The translations under genes and the position numbers were made by a program. The notes under the pieces are model-generated. The model had not been told where the DNA came from. It saw only the letters and a program-made list of their open reading frames with translations, and made no database searches. Shown in pieces: positions 27,244 to 35,994 of a DNA stretch of 64,000 bases. The number at the start of each line of letters is the position of its first letter. Within the stretch, counting starts at the first letter, position 1. The stretch is from CAYYYP01 sp964475985 (lineage in GTDB: Bacteria > Bdellovibrionota > UBA1018 > CAYHWW01), in the NCBI GenBank assembly GCA_964475985.1, contig CAYYYP010000010.1, positions 1 to 64,000 on the forward strand. The letters run 5' to 3'.

Positions 27244-28794
27244 TTAGAAAAGAAACTCCATGCCTAAGCGGACCACAGCCTGGTCATAACGAAAGCGCTC
27301 TACGTTACTCAGCGCGTGACGTAAACTTGCATCAGTCACAAGGGCCGCCAAATCCGTAAGTTTCAAGCGAGCCGAGATTTGGCCCTGAAATATTTGATCT
27401 GAACGATTTAATACTGAAGAAAAGAACTTTGCCCGCTGGTAGGACGCCGCCGCCGAAAAAGAAAATCTGGAAAACGGGGAACTTTGCATGCCGAGCTCAA
27501 ACAAATGCGTGTATTCGGAAAACTCACTGCCCTTGGCATGTACGTAAAAAAAACCGTGGCCCACAAACGGCTCAAACCAAGTCCTCGTTTCAAGGCCAAT
27601 GCGTGTCCGAGCCGAAACCACCTGGGCGCTGCGATCATTCATGGTATTCTTCACCGAAATTTCGAAAGGAAAATCCCGCAATCCTACGCTTAAATCCAAG
27701 TTCCAACGAAGCCGCGTTTCCTTGGGAAAAAGCGAAAAGGAAAATCTGGCTTGATGGAAATTCTCAAGTACATGATTGTAGGTCCTGCCTAACCTAGTTT
27801 GGTGGAAGGCGTACCCTAATTGGCACTCGAAATTTTCTCGATCCCAGTAACGCCCCCAAAGGCTAGGCGACAAAAGCAACGAGTTGGCGAAGTTATAGCT
27901 GTTGGTAATCTGCATTATTGCATCGGAGGCAAAGGAAGCTCCGACGCCAAATTTTTGTGCGTGGGAGGATTGTACTTGAAGGTTAAGGAAGGGCTCAACC
28001 CCTTGCGTGCTTTGGGAAGAAATTTCGGGAGGTAAAGATTCGCCGGCTGAAAAAAGAATGGGGTTACTGTCATGCCTTAGAAATAAGCCAGCGCGTCCGG
28101 CCCAACTCCACTCATTTAAGTGTGAGTGCACTAGCCACGCGGTTCTGCGTAACACTGGACTCGGGCCCATTTCCGCATCCCTAAGGTGCGTGATGGCATG
28201 CCGGCGCATGTGAAAGCGCGCATAGATTTCTCCGGTATAATAGTGAAGGCTCTGGGCCAGATCGTCCTCGAGCGAAGTTAAGAGGTCTAGTGCATCTTCA
28301 AAATGTTTTAGGGCTAAAACATGGTTTTCCCGCCGGTACTCCATGAGGCCCAAGAGGTAGTGCGCTTGCGCCAATAAATTTGGTTGGGGTGCAGTAAGAA
28401 AAAATGATTTCTCATTCTCTAAAAATGCATGAAGCAATTCGCTTGCTGCTTCATCCTGACCTAGGCCCATTTGGGCCCGGGCTTTGTGAAAATCATAAAA
28501 AGGACGCCGAAACGGAGGTGAAGTTTTTTGGGCTTCCTCAAGGCGTTCTAGCGCCTCGGCAAAATTTCCGGATTGAAGTAAAGAAATGCCAAGGGCTTCC
28601 TGGGCTAAATAACACCCAGGCCAAATCTCAAGGGCACTACGCCAAAGTTCACGTCCATCTTTTTGGGAAAGGAGCCAACCCTTTGTCGTAAGGACTTCAC
28701 AATCCTGCCGTTGCTTGATGCTCACCGCAGCCTGAACGCTTCCTGCGCAAAAAAGTATCAGGAAAAAAATCCAACCGTAAAACTTTTTGCTCAC
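27244..28794 (-). CDS. Exported TPR protein with C-terminal beta-barrel
   Basis: A 516-residue protein. The signal peptide core is FFLILFCAGSVQAA. Residues 40-240 form TPR-like helical pairs (LAQEALGISLLQSGNFAEALERLEEA; HYLLGLMEYRRENHVLALKHFEDAL). From about 245 the sequence alternates aromatic and polar residues in regular strands and ends with a terminal Phe (AVVRLGMEFLF), the signature of an outer-membrane barrel. The layout resembles TPR plus DUF560/YaiO-like barrel proteins that act in export or protein display. Its cargo is unknown. It overlaps the downstream end of the DapB-like gene by four bases. Confidence 0.75.
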   Translation of the reverse strand: MSKKFYGWIFFLILFCAGSVQAAVSIKQRQDCEVLTTKGWLLSQKDGRELWRSALEIWPGCYLAQEALGISLLQSGNFAEALERLEEAQKTSPPFRRPFYDFHKARAQMGLGQDEAASELLHAFLENEKSFFLTAPQPNLLAQAHYLLGLMEYRRENHVLALKHFEDALDLLTSLEDDLAQSLHYYTGEIYARFHMRRHAITHLRDAEMGPSPVLRRTAWLVHSHLNEWSWAGRAGLFLRHDSNPILFSAGESLPPEISSQSTQGVEPFLNLQVQSSHAQKFGVGASFASDAIMQITNSYNFANSLLLSPSLWGRYWDRENFECQLGYAFHQTRLGRTYNHVLENFHQARFSFSLFPKETRLRWNLDLSVGLRDFPFEISVKNTMNDRSAQVVSARTRIGLETRTWFEPFVGHGFFYVHAKGSEFSEYTHLFELGMQSSPFSRFSFSAAASYQRAKFFSSVLNRSDQIFQGQISARLKLTDLAALVTDASLRHALSNVERFRYDQAVVRLGMEFLF

Positions 28795-29831
28795 GAAAAA
28801 TGGTCCCGCTCCAGTCGACGCACTAAGCCAGGCCGCGCTCGCAGCACGATGGGAATTCCCCTTACTAGCGAAGCCACGGCTGCTTGATCGCCCTGCACCC
28901 CGCCTTCAATCCATACCGTGAGGGGCGGAAAACCAGCAATAGTGATGCGATCACCGGGTCTTTCCACATCAAGGGAAATCCGCAAATCGAGTTCCAGCAC
29001 TTTTTTCCCCTGAACCTCGGCCCAGGTAAACTGCCTAATTCCACAAACATTGCCCGCACGCACTGGTGAGCCAAGGATGGTGCTCGCCGCAGGAATTTCT
29101 TTCAGGGCCAATATGGGCTCAATGGATTGTCCACGATGATCAGTGTTCCAACCCAAGTGAGCGCTCAAAAAATCCATGGATTCCATGGCGCCAACCAAGC
29201 TAATTCTTCCGGCCGTAAGTTGCGCATGAAAATTTTCTTCCGATAAGCCAATTCCCAGCTTACGTAAAAGCGGGGTTCGCCTCGTAGCGGCATTCACCGT
29301 ACGAAGGATCCGAATGGATTCTACGCTCTGCACCGTTTGCAAAAAGGCTGCAGGTAAAACATCCATGATGAAACCGGGATTGACTCCGGTGCCAAGGACC
29401 GCGACACCGAATTCCTGCGCAAGCCTATCTAATTCACTCGCAATGGCAGGGTTTTGAATCCACGGGTAAAAAAGCTCCTCCGTGGATGAAACCACGGGAA
29501 TACGGGCCTCCAAAATTTCGCGGAGCTGCTCCACTACCACCGATAAATTTGACGCCGTGGTATGTACGATGACATCGGGGGCACCGATTTTAGCGATGAG
29601 TTCCTTTAAGGAGGTACATGCGGGAATGGGCGCCGAACCGGCGGTAAGTTTATGACTTTCCACCCACTGACGAGATTCCGGCACGATATCCACCACACCG
29701 GCCAATTCAAAAGTTTGATTATAAAAATAACGTTGATTGAGAAGACTTTCAAAGACCATGCGCCCAATGTGGCCAAGTCCATAAACAATCACTCGGGTGC
29801 GTTTCGTGGAAGTTTCTTTTTGTGGAGTCAT
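28791..29831 (-). CDS. DapB-like NAD(P)-dependent dehydrogenase
   Basis: A 346-residue Rossmann-fold protein. The dinucleotide-binding loop VYGLGHIGRMVFES is near the N-terminus. GVNPGFIMDVLP near residue 175 is typical of the dihydrodipicolinate-reductase-like and 2,4-diaminopentanoate dehydrogenase group, which act on amino or imino acids. It is longer than true DapB (about 270), and the lysine-pathway GGxxG/K motif is not apparent, so an amino-acid dehydrogenase of unknown substrate is more likely. Start 29831 (MTPQKETS) follows AAGGAAACC, a better ribosome-binding site than at 29849. First gene of a three-gene minus-strand operon. Confidence 0.78.
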   Translation of the reverse strand: MTPQKETSTKRTRVIVYGLGHIGRMVFESLLNQRYFYNQTFELAGVVDIVPESRQWVESHKLTAGSAPIPACTSLKELIAKIGAPDVIVHTTASNLSVVVEQLREILEARIPVVSSTEELFYPWIQNPAIASELDRLAQEFGVAVLGTGVNPGFIMDVLPAAFLQTVQSVESIRILRTVNAATRRTPLLRKLGIGLSEENFHAQLTAGRISLVGAMESMDFLSAHLGWNTDHRGQSIEPILALKEIPAASTILGSPVRAGNVCGIRQFTWAEVQGKKVLELDLRISLDVERPGDRITIAGFPPLTVWIEGGVQGDQAAVASLVRGIPIVLRARPGLVRRLERDHFS

Positions 29832-29942
29832 GGTTTCCTTTTGCAGCACGGGTTCAGATGAGCCACGGCATAAAATTCCAAAATTTTATTCATCCGTAAA
29901 CCTCAATTTCGCGAAGAAGCATTCTATGAGATCATCTTTTTT

Positions 29943-30656
29943 ATGAAGCCGCCAAAGAAACGTTTAGTCCTTTTTGATATTGACGGAACCCTCCTCCGAG
30001 GAGGTCCATTCTGGAAAGAAAGTTTTTTACTGAGCTTTGGCGAACACTTGCCGAATGTGGAGTTCCCGAAGGTTTCCTTTGGTGGAAAAACTGATCTTCA
30101 GATCTGTCGCGAGATGATGGAAGAAAAGGGTTTTACCCCGGAGAAAGTGGAGGAGTTCATGCACCGCATTGTGGGCTCTTACCTGAACCGAGCCGAAGCG
30201 CTTCTGCCGGAACGTGGACATGAAGTCACGATCCTGCCGGGTGTCCGCGAAGTTTTGCATAAGCTTTCCGAACGAGAAGATGTGGTGTTAGGTTTGCTTA
30301 CGGGAAATGTGAAACGTGGGGCCGATTTGAAACTTAAAGCCGCGGGGCTTGATCAGTTTTTTCTTTTTGGCGTTTATGGGGATGATCACTGGGATCGCTA
30401 CAAACTTCCAAGTCTTGCGCTTAAGCGTGCCAAGGAGAAGTTTGATTACGACTTTTCTGGCAAACAGATCGTGATCATTGGCGACACAGTGCACGACATC
30501 AATTGCGGAAAAAGCATCGGCGTTCGCAGTATTGCCGTAGGCACGGGCCGGGGGATTCCGGTGGAGCACCTCATGGCGGCAAACCCTGACTACTTTTTTA
30601 AGGACCTTAGTGCGCTGGCGGAAGTCATGGACGCGATACTGGAAGAGCTTGACTGA
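29943..30656 (+). CDS. HAD-superfamily phosphatase
   Basis: A 237-residue HAD hydrolase, similar in layout to phosphoglycolate phosphatase. Motif I LFDIDGTLL carries the nucleophile and acid/base Asp. Motif II is LLTGN, motif III is the Lys in RYKLPSLALKRA, and motif IV is IIGDTVHDINCGKSIGV. A helical cap lies between motif I and II. The substrate cannot be told from sequence. It ends 11 bp before an inverted-repeat-rich gap and is convergent with the exported P-loop gene. Confidence 0.88.
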   Translation: MKPPKKRLVLFDIDGTLLRGGPFWKESFLLSFGEHLPNVEFPKVSFGGKTDLQICREMMEEKGFTPEKVEEFMHRIVGSYLNRAEALLPERGHEVTILPGVREVLHKLSEREDVVLGLLTGNVKRGADLKLKAAGLDQFFLFGVYGDDHWDRYKLPSLALKRAKEKFDYDFSGKQIVIIGDTVHDINCGKSIGVRSIAVGTGRGIPVEHLMAANPDYFFKDLSALAEVMDAILEELD

Positions 30657-30716
30657 CGTTTTGCCGTCTAAAAAATTGCGCGCAAGAGGCCGGCGTCCAT
30701 GGAGAAGGCTTGCCAC

Positions 30717-30757
30717 CGGCGCATTTAAAAAATCTCCGTAAGGGGACGGGATCCTAG
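30717..30757 (-). repeat. Truncated copy of the inverted-repeat element
   Basis: On the plus strand CGGCGCATTTAAAAAATCTC and the following CGTAAGGGGACGGGATCC match, with a few changes, the reverse complement of the right arm plus core of the full element just downstream. Read on the minus strand it keeps GGTCTC, GGATCCC and GTCCCC but lacks the inner stems and the second arm. It looks like a deletion remnant of the same element, inserted in the opposite direction. Confidence 0.65.
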
Positions 30758-30766
30758 AGACCTGAG

Positions 30767-30892
30767 CTGACGCTGGCGCATTTAAAAAATCCCCGTAAAG
30801 GGTCTCACGCCCCCAGGATGGGGGGATCCCAAAGCGTGAAGAAGGCAGGATGCCGTCCCTTTACGGGGATTTTTTAAATGCGCCGGCGTCAG
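30767..30892 (+). repeat. Structured inverted-repeat element A
   Basis: Two 36-bp arms (30767-30802 and 30857-30892) are inverted copies with one mismatch. Inside, GGGTCTC is followed by stem 2, TCACGC (805-810) with GCGTGA (834-839), which encloses CCCC-AGGAT-GGGG. Then comes AGAA, then stem 3 GGC-AGGAT-GCC, then GTCCC. The whole can fold as a three-way junction. It lies between convergent genes (HAD phosphatase and exported P-loop protein), so a role in ending both transcripts is possible. No transposase is nearby. Confidence 0.85.
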
Positions 30893-30922
30893 TCCATATT
30901 CTACTGGATTAATGAATTCTGC

Positions 30923-31999
30923 TTAGGGGCGGATCGGTCTAAAAATTCCGTAGCCATAGTTCGGTTCGGTAGGGTTTTGGGAGAGGTCTTGTGTGATGAC
31001 TTGGACGGCTTGGCGAATGAGTTCTCGGTCGATGTAGATAGGTACGCGAGTGAATGTGAGGAGTTGGCGTTCGCTAAAGATCACTTCGAATATTTTTCTG
31101 ATTTCAAACGGGCTCCCTGAGGTAGCTTCCATGATCGCTTGAGCTACGTCTTTGGAGAAATCTACAAGATACTGCCCAGACATGCGTTTGAGTTCGGTGT
31201 TTATGGAGGCTTCGTCTTCGTAGTGCATGGTGAAACGGCCGATCTGCTGCGTTGGGTCCGCCTGGTTTAGGGATCCTGTGTTTTGCGTGATTTCTGTGGC
31301 GGTTCTTCCAGCGTAGATTAAAACTACTTGTGGTTCCGTAAGTGAATTTACGAAAGTGTCATGAAATCTTCGGGCGACGTCGTCACCTCTCGAAAGATTT
31401 TGGAGTTCGTCGATGGTGATGAAAAGTGATGAACCGACTTGGCGCAATTTTTTTGCGGCGTCATTGATCGCGTGAGCGAGCTGCGTAGCCGACTTTGGTT
31501 TGGCTTTCGCAAATTCTACGAGAATGTTGATCGGGATGGCGTCGTTCGTGGAGAGCGCATCCATAAGTTCCATTTTAATTTCTTCAATCAATTCGCTTTC
31601 ATTCAATTCGCTCCAGAGGTCGGCCGAAAAATACCTGGTTACGGCACCCCGCCTGGCAAACCAATGGCTTAAATTTAAGCCAAGCGTCGTTTTTCCAAAA
31701 CGCGAACGATCGCTGATCGCAATTCGGTTCGGTACTAAGCGTGGGGGTGCATCGATATCGGAGCGAACGAACTGCTCATGCAAACGAACCCAATTCCGGT
31801 TAAATAAAATAGGACTACTTCGCGAAAGATTAAGGGGACGATCCGGCAACTCCACCACCAGCGCAGAAAAACACCGACGAATAATGGCCGGCGTCTCGAT
31901 CGAACTAGAAACCGCGTCCGTCGAGCTAAGCAATGTAAAACAAACAAGCCCCGCAAAAAGAAACCGAAGGGCTAAATAATAGTACCTAAAAACCGCCAT
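30923..31999 (-). CDS. Exported P-loop (AAA/STAND-like) protein
   Basis: A 358-residue protein with an N-terminal signal or anchor segment (LRFLFAGLVCFTLLSSTDA), then an ATPase of the type seen in archaeal/STAND ATPases. The phosphate-binding loop reads ISDRSRFGKTTL: GKT is kept but the first Gly of Walker A is Asp. Walker B is SLFITIDELQNL, followed by LIYAGRTATEITQ (sensor-1-like) and SGSPFEIRKIFEVI. Its export is odd for an ATPase and mirrors the exported AAA+ proteins at 10-18 kb. No clear ribosome-binding site precedes ATG 31999. It is flanked on both sides by structured repeat elements. Confidence 0.65.
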   Translation of the reverse strand: MAVFRYYYLALRFLFAGLVCFTLLSSTDAVSSSIETPAIIRRCFSALVVELPDRPLNLSRSSPILFNRNWVRLHEQFVRSDIDAPPRLVPNRIAISDRSRFGKTTLGLNLSHWFARRGAVTRYFSADLWSELNESELIEEIKMELMDALSTNDAIPINILVEFAKAKPKSATQLAHAINDAAKKLRQVGSSLFITIDELQNLSRGDDVARRFHDTFVNSLTEPQVVLIYAGRTATEITQNTGSLNQADPTQQIGRFTMHYEDEASINTELKRMSGQYLVDFSKDVAQAIMEATSGSPFEIRKIFEVIFSERQLLTFTRVPIYIDRELIRQAVQVITQDLSQNPTEPNYGYGIFRPIRP

Positions 32000-32095
32000 A
32001 TTCGCAGACGCTTCTTTTACATAAAAACTATTTAATCAAGACCTTTCCCAATACGCCCCATTCCCCAACCCCACCCAAACCCCGACCAAGCTGAA

Positions 32096-32286
32096 GGCCC
32101 AGCGGCGCAAAATTTCTTACCTAAAAGGGTCTCACGCGCCATGGAAGTTCTGGGCACGAGCCCAGAACTCGGACCATGCAAAAGGCATGGTCACGGAGCA
32201 GGATGCGTAGTGAACGGGCGGATCCCCGCGTGAAGAAGCGCAGGATGCGCGTCCCTTTTAGGTTAGGAATTTTGCGCCGCGGGGCC
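32096..32286 (+). repeat. Structured inverted-repeat element B
   Basis: Arms of 34 bp (32096-32129 and 32253-32286) pair with three mismatches and are unrelated to the arms of element A. The core is shared: GGGTCTC, stem 2 TCACGCG (32132-32138) with CGCGTGA (32227-32233), AGAA, stem 3 GCGC-AGGAT-GCGC (32238-32250), GTCCC. Stem 2 encloses two more perfect hairpins: AGTTCTGGGC-ACGA-GCCCAGAACT at 32146-32169 and GACCATGC with GCATGGTC at 32172-32192. The right arm ends just before the ygiQ stop codon. Confidence 0.85.
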
Positions 32287-32292
32287 GTCACG

Positions 32293-34266
32293 TCATCGCG
32301 AATCGAGGAACAGTTTTTGCCCCAGTTTTGCCGTAGGCACCATACGCTTAGACTTGCCCCAATCCCGTCTGATCCGTCGCAAAACATCGCCCTTTTTGTA
32401 CTGCCTTAAAATAGAAACGTGCTCTGGCTTATGCGGTTGAAGCAACGCTTGTTGAATGCCACGATCCTCTTTGGTTTTTGCCACAAAGAGTTGTTTTTTC
32501 GTCATGGGGTCAATGCCGGTCCAATACATTGCCGTAGCTAAAGTCATAGGCGTTGGAATGAAAGCTTGCACCTGCTGCAGCCGCCAGCCCTCCGCCGTCA
32601 TGTAGTCCGTAACTTTTTCCATCGCTTCGTGGGTCGTGCCCGGAAAACCCGAAATGAAATACGGAACTAAATACTGCTCTTTGCCCACTTCCTTCGAAGT
32701 TTTCTCAAAAAAATCTTTAAACTCATCAAAACATCCGAGTGATGGTTTTTTCATGAGATGCAAAACATCCATGTCCAAATGTTCCGGAGCAACTTTTAAG
32801 TGCCCCCCAACATGATGCTCAATGAGATCATGCAAATATTCTTTTCCAGCTTTTTTATCGGCTAGTGCAAGGTCGTACCGGAGCCCTGAGGCCACCATAA
32901 TTTTTTTCATGCCGGGCACTTTTCTAGCCTTCTTAAGCAAGTCGACTTGAGGAGTGTGATCCGTGTGCAAGTGCGGACAAACTTTAGGGTGAACGCAAGA
33001 AAGCTTACGACACTTGCTCTGAATCTCCGTGCTCTTGCAACGCAGCTGATACATATTTGCGGTGGGCCCACCGATGTCGCTGACCTGCCCCTTAAAGTCA
33101 GGAACGTCATTGAGGTTCCGCAGTTCTTTAAGAATAGAATCTTCGGAACGAGACTGAACAATACGACCTTGATGAAGTGTTATGGCGCAAAAAGAACAGC
33201 CGCCAAAACATCCGCGTGTAGACGCTACGCTAAACCGAATCATATCGGCGGCGGGAATGCGCTCGCGGTAGGAAGGGTGTGCTTCTTTGGTAAACGGCAA
33301 TTCATAAAGTGCATCAAGTTCGGGAGTTGTGAGCGGCAAAGCTGGAGAATTGCAAACTACTGCGCGCGAGCCATGATATTGCACCAGCTTCCGGCCGTTA
33401 TAGGGACTTGCTTCGTACTCAATGAAATAAGCGGCCTTGGCAAATTTCTTTTTGTCCTCTTTCACTTCTTCGTAGGAAGGGAGCGTTAAGCGATATTCCA
33501 AATTGCGCGCTTCTTCTTTGGTAGTGACATAGGCCATGCCGCGTTCTTTTTTGAGATTCGCCAATGCTGCCTGAACTTCTGGTTGATCCAAATCTAGCGG
33601 CGCTTTCACCATTTCCTGAGCCTTCACAAAGTCTTCTACGATACGCCTAAGCTGATGTTCGCCCATCCCAAAAACCATGAGATCGGATTGAAGTTCCGTC
33701 AGTACCGAAGCCCGAATGCGATTCTGCCAATAGTCATAATGCGCAAGCCTTCGTAAACTTACCTCGACCCCACCAACGACTTGCACTGTTTTTGGAAACG
33801 CAAGCCTGGCCCATTTGGAATATTCGATGCTCGCATAATCCGGACGGCGTCCACCTTTGCCAGACTCAGAATACATATCGTCTGAACGTGGTTTCTTATT
33901 CGCCGTGTAATTGTTGATCATGCTATCAACCGTGCCGGCAGAGATGCCTACAAAAAGACGCGGAGTTCCAAATTGTCGAAAATCCTCCAATGTTTCTTCA
34001 ATTTTTCCAAATCTTGGTTGAGCAAGTATTCCTACCTTAAGGCCCATGCTTTCCAGAAGCCTACCGATCATGGCCACCCCAAACGTAGGATGATCCACAT
34101 AGGCATCACCACTTACCAAAAGCACGTCAAGCTCCGTCCATCCGCGATAGTTCATCTCGGTGCGGGACATCGGTAAAAAACGACGAGCCCTAGTTTTGGG
34201 GGTTTCTACTTCGGAGAGGGGTATGAATTGATGCGGAGCTTTTGGGGCAGAATTTTCTGGAGTCAT
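32293..34266 (-). CDS. ygiQ: YgiQ family radical SAM protein
   Basis: A 657-residue radical SAM enzyme of the YgiQ (UPF0313) family. The N-terminal domain begins EMNYRGWTELDVLLVSGDAYVDHPTFGVA, a family hallmark with B12-binding-like features. The [4Fe-4S] cluster motif CFGGCSFC is at about 353-360. Downstream are conserved segments GGHLKVAPEHLDMDVLHLMKKP and YLVPYFISGFPGT. The reaction is unknown. An in-frame extension upstream to 34416 lacks family similarity; ATG 34266 (MTPENSAPK) fits the usual N-terminus. A DUF362 gene starts divergently 90 bp upstream. Confidence 0.9.
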   Translation of the reverse strand: MTPENSAPKAPHQFIPLSEVETPKTRARRFLPMSRTEMNYRGWTELDVLLVSGDAYVDHPTFGVAMIGRLLESMGLKVGILAQPRFGKIEETLEDFRQFGTPRLFVGISAGTVDSMINNYTANKKPRSDDMYSESGKGGRRPDYASIEYSKWARLAFPKTVQVVGGVEVSLRRLAHYDYWQNRIRASVLTELQSDLMVFGMGEHQLRRIVEDFVKAQEMVKAPLDLDQPEVQAALANLKKERGMAYVTTKEEARNLEYRLTLPSYEEVKEDKKKFAKAAYFIEYEASPYNGRKLVQYHGSRAVVCNSPALPLTTPELDALYELPFTKEAHPSYRERIPAADMIRFSVASTRGCFGGCSFCAITLHQGRIVQSRSEDSILKELRNLNDVPDFKGQVSDIGGPTANMYQLRCKSTEIQSKCRKLSCVHPKVCPHLHTDHTPQVDLLKKARKVPGMKKIMVASGLRYDLALADKKAGKEYLHDLIEHHVGGHLKVAPEHLDMDVLHLMKKPSLGCFDEFKDFFEKTSKEVGKEQYLVPYFISGFPGTTHEAMEKVTDYMTAEGWRLQQVQAFIPTPMTLATAMYWTGIDPMTKKQLFVAKTKEDRGIQQALLQPHKPEHVSILRQYKKGDVLRRIRRDWGKSKRMVPTAKLGQKLFLDSR

Positions 34267-34355
34267 TTTAGGAAAACCTTTTCGTGGAACATATAAATCA
34301 TGGGGTTTAGGGAACAAAAGAGGTTTGACTTCATTACCACAAGTTAGGGTCCGAA

Positions 34356-35972
34356 ATGGCGATATTCCTTTACGCCTGGACTTGCGGAGCCGAAGTCCGC
34401 TTTGGTACCCTCGCAACTGAAATGCAAAAAAAGTTAGATCCCAGGCTCTACCCTAAAGTTTATATTGGCCTTGTTCAAACCGGCTATCTATCAACTGAAC
34501 CTATTGAGAGTATTATCAAAAAAGGGCTTGAGTTTTGCGACCTGGCGGCTGATTTACCGCTTCTGGTTAAGGCCGATCTAGTGGGTTTTACCACGATACG
34601 GGGCCGTCCCAATGCATCCAGCGTGCACCCCACTTTTTTCGCGGCGGCTTTAGCGGCATTTAAAGGCGTAGGTGCCGCCCACGACTTGCCTTTGCCTAAA
34701 CTCCATTACCTCACTCGTACCCGGCGAGAGCAGAAGTCCCTGCTCAAAGCCTTTGCTAAACTGCCACCCCACTTAGCCCAACTTATCCGGTCCATCGATT
34801 CAATGGACGCCCAGGACTGTAAACGGTTTTTATTGGGGCTTGGCGCAAATCATTTTGATCATGGTCGAATCGCCGAGATTGGGGAACGAGCCCCTGACCG
34901 ATACTTTTCCGAAATCATCACGAGCCATCTTTATTCGGCAAAGGAGCGGCAAAAATACCGCGTCGTTTATATGCCAAAACTGCGCTCAAGCCACTTCACC
35001 CAAGGATTCAGCGGTGCCGTAAGGCTCGGGTGTGAACGCAATTTGACTAATATTCAAATCAACGCGGGCCGGGTGCACCACAATGATGAACGCTTAGTGG
35101 ATATGCTGGAGGTTGTTTTTCCTGACATCATCGTAAGTGATGGGATTTTTATTCCTTCGGGCGCGTCCGAAACAGCACTTTCGGGCGAAGAACTGGGAAT
35201 TGTCATCATCTCAAACAATCCTGTAGCCCATGATTTGATCGCAGCCCAACTCATGAGCCGCGATCCCTTCAGTATAAAACACTTAGCCATCGCGGTAGCC
35301 AGGGGGTGGTCACCCAAGGATATGCGCCAAATTCAGATTGGGGGCGCAACACCTGAGGTTCTTGACTCCATTCAAAACAAGTCCCGCTTCTGGCGTTCTC
35401 CCATTCTTGGCGTAAGAGACTTTGAGACGCGCTTCAATGAGGAATTTGTAAATCATTCCTTTTCTCTAGAGGTACTCAAACGCAAACAAAAAACCTCTAC
35501 GATTGAGTCGGTCTTTTTGGAATGGCTGCTAAGTTTCTATGAAGAGCGGCATCGCCGTCATGAGATGGTAAAATGGCCACGCTTAAGTGTAGTCCTTGAA
35601 TCCTTTCGCAACTTGGATGTGTTTCCTAAATTCAGGAATGTGTGTGTCCCAAGCCGCGAACACTTTGAAAGCCTAGCTCCCTTTGTCGTTGAGAGTCAGC
35701 CCCTCTTAAAGATCGGCCGCATGCGCGTGAACCGTGTTCGATTGGTGAACGGGAAAACCTATCGATTTTTTTGGGTAGCCACCGATTTACCTACCCAGCG
35801 TGATCTTCACCTTCTCTTTTTCATGGCATCCAAAGGACGAATCATGCATAGGGCACTTTTTTGGAAATATTTTCTTGAAACCCCAAGCCACGTCAAACCG
35901 CAAATTTCAGGTTTTGAGCCTACAACCTTACTTTCCCAGAACGACTGGTGGGTTACGCCGTTGACGAGTTAA
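34356..35972 (+). CDS. DUF362-domain protein
   Basis: A 538-residue protein whose middle matches DUF362. The signs are YMPKLRSSHFTQGFSGAVRLG, VVFPDIIVSDGIFIPSGASETALSG, and NPVAHDLIAAQLMSRDPFSIKHLAIAVARGW. Families with this domain are often linked to Fe-S proteins or cofactor biosynthesis, and some carry a ferredoxin domain; none is visible here. The N-terminal 150 and C-terminal 150 residues are unassigned. It is divergent from ygiQ and 22 bp before the purine permease gene. Role unknown. Confidence 0.7.
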   Translation: MAIFLYAWTCGAEVRFGTLATEMQKKLDPRLYPKVYIGLVQTGYLSTEPIESIIKKGLEFCDLAADLPLLVKADLVGFTTIRGRPNASSVHPTFFAAALAAFKGVGAAHDLPLPKLHYLTRTRREQKSLLKAFAKLPPHLAQLIRSIDSMDAQDCKRFLLGLGANHFDHGRIAEIGERAPDRYFSEIITSHLYSAKERQKYRVVYMPKLRSSHFTQGFSGAVRLGCERNLTNIQINAGRVHHNDERLVDMLEVVFPDIIVSDGIFIPSGASETALSGEELGIVIISNNPVAHDLIAAQLMSRDPFSIKHLAIAVARGWSPKDMRQIQIGGATPEVLDSIQNKSRFWRSPILGVRDFETRFNEEFVNHSFSLEVLKRKQKTSTIESVFLEWLLSFYEERHRRHEMVKWPRLSVVLESFRNLDVFPKFRNVCVPSREHFESLAPFVVESQPLLKIGRMRVNRVRLVNGKTYRFFWVATDLPTQRDLHLLFFMASKGRIMHRALFWKYFLETPSHVKPQISGFEPTTLLSQNDWWVTPLTS

Positions 35973-35994
35973 TTTTCTTTCGCAGGAGGCGATC

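Noticed and set aside
28791..29831. True DapB of lysine biosynthesis
   Set aside because: It is longer than DapB and lacks the expected substrate-binding motif; a DapB-like amino-acid dehydrogenase is the safer call.
32947..33489. 180-codon plus-strand frame inside ygiQ
   Set aside because: It is antisense to a well-supported radical SAM gene, has no recognisable protein features and no clear ribosome-binding site; a shadow frame.
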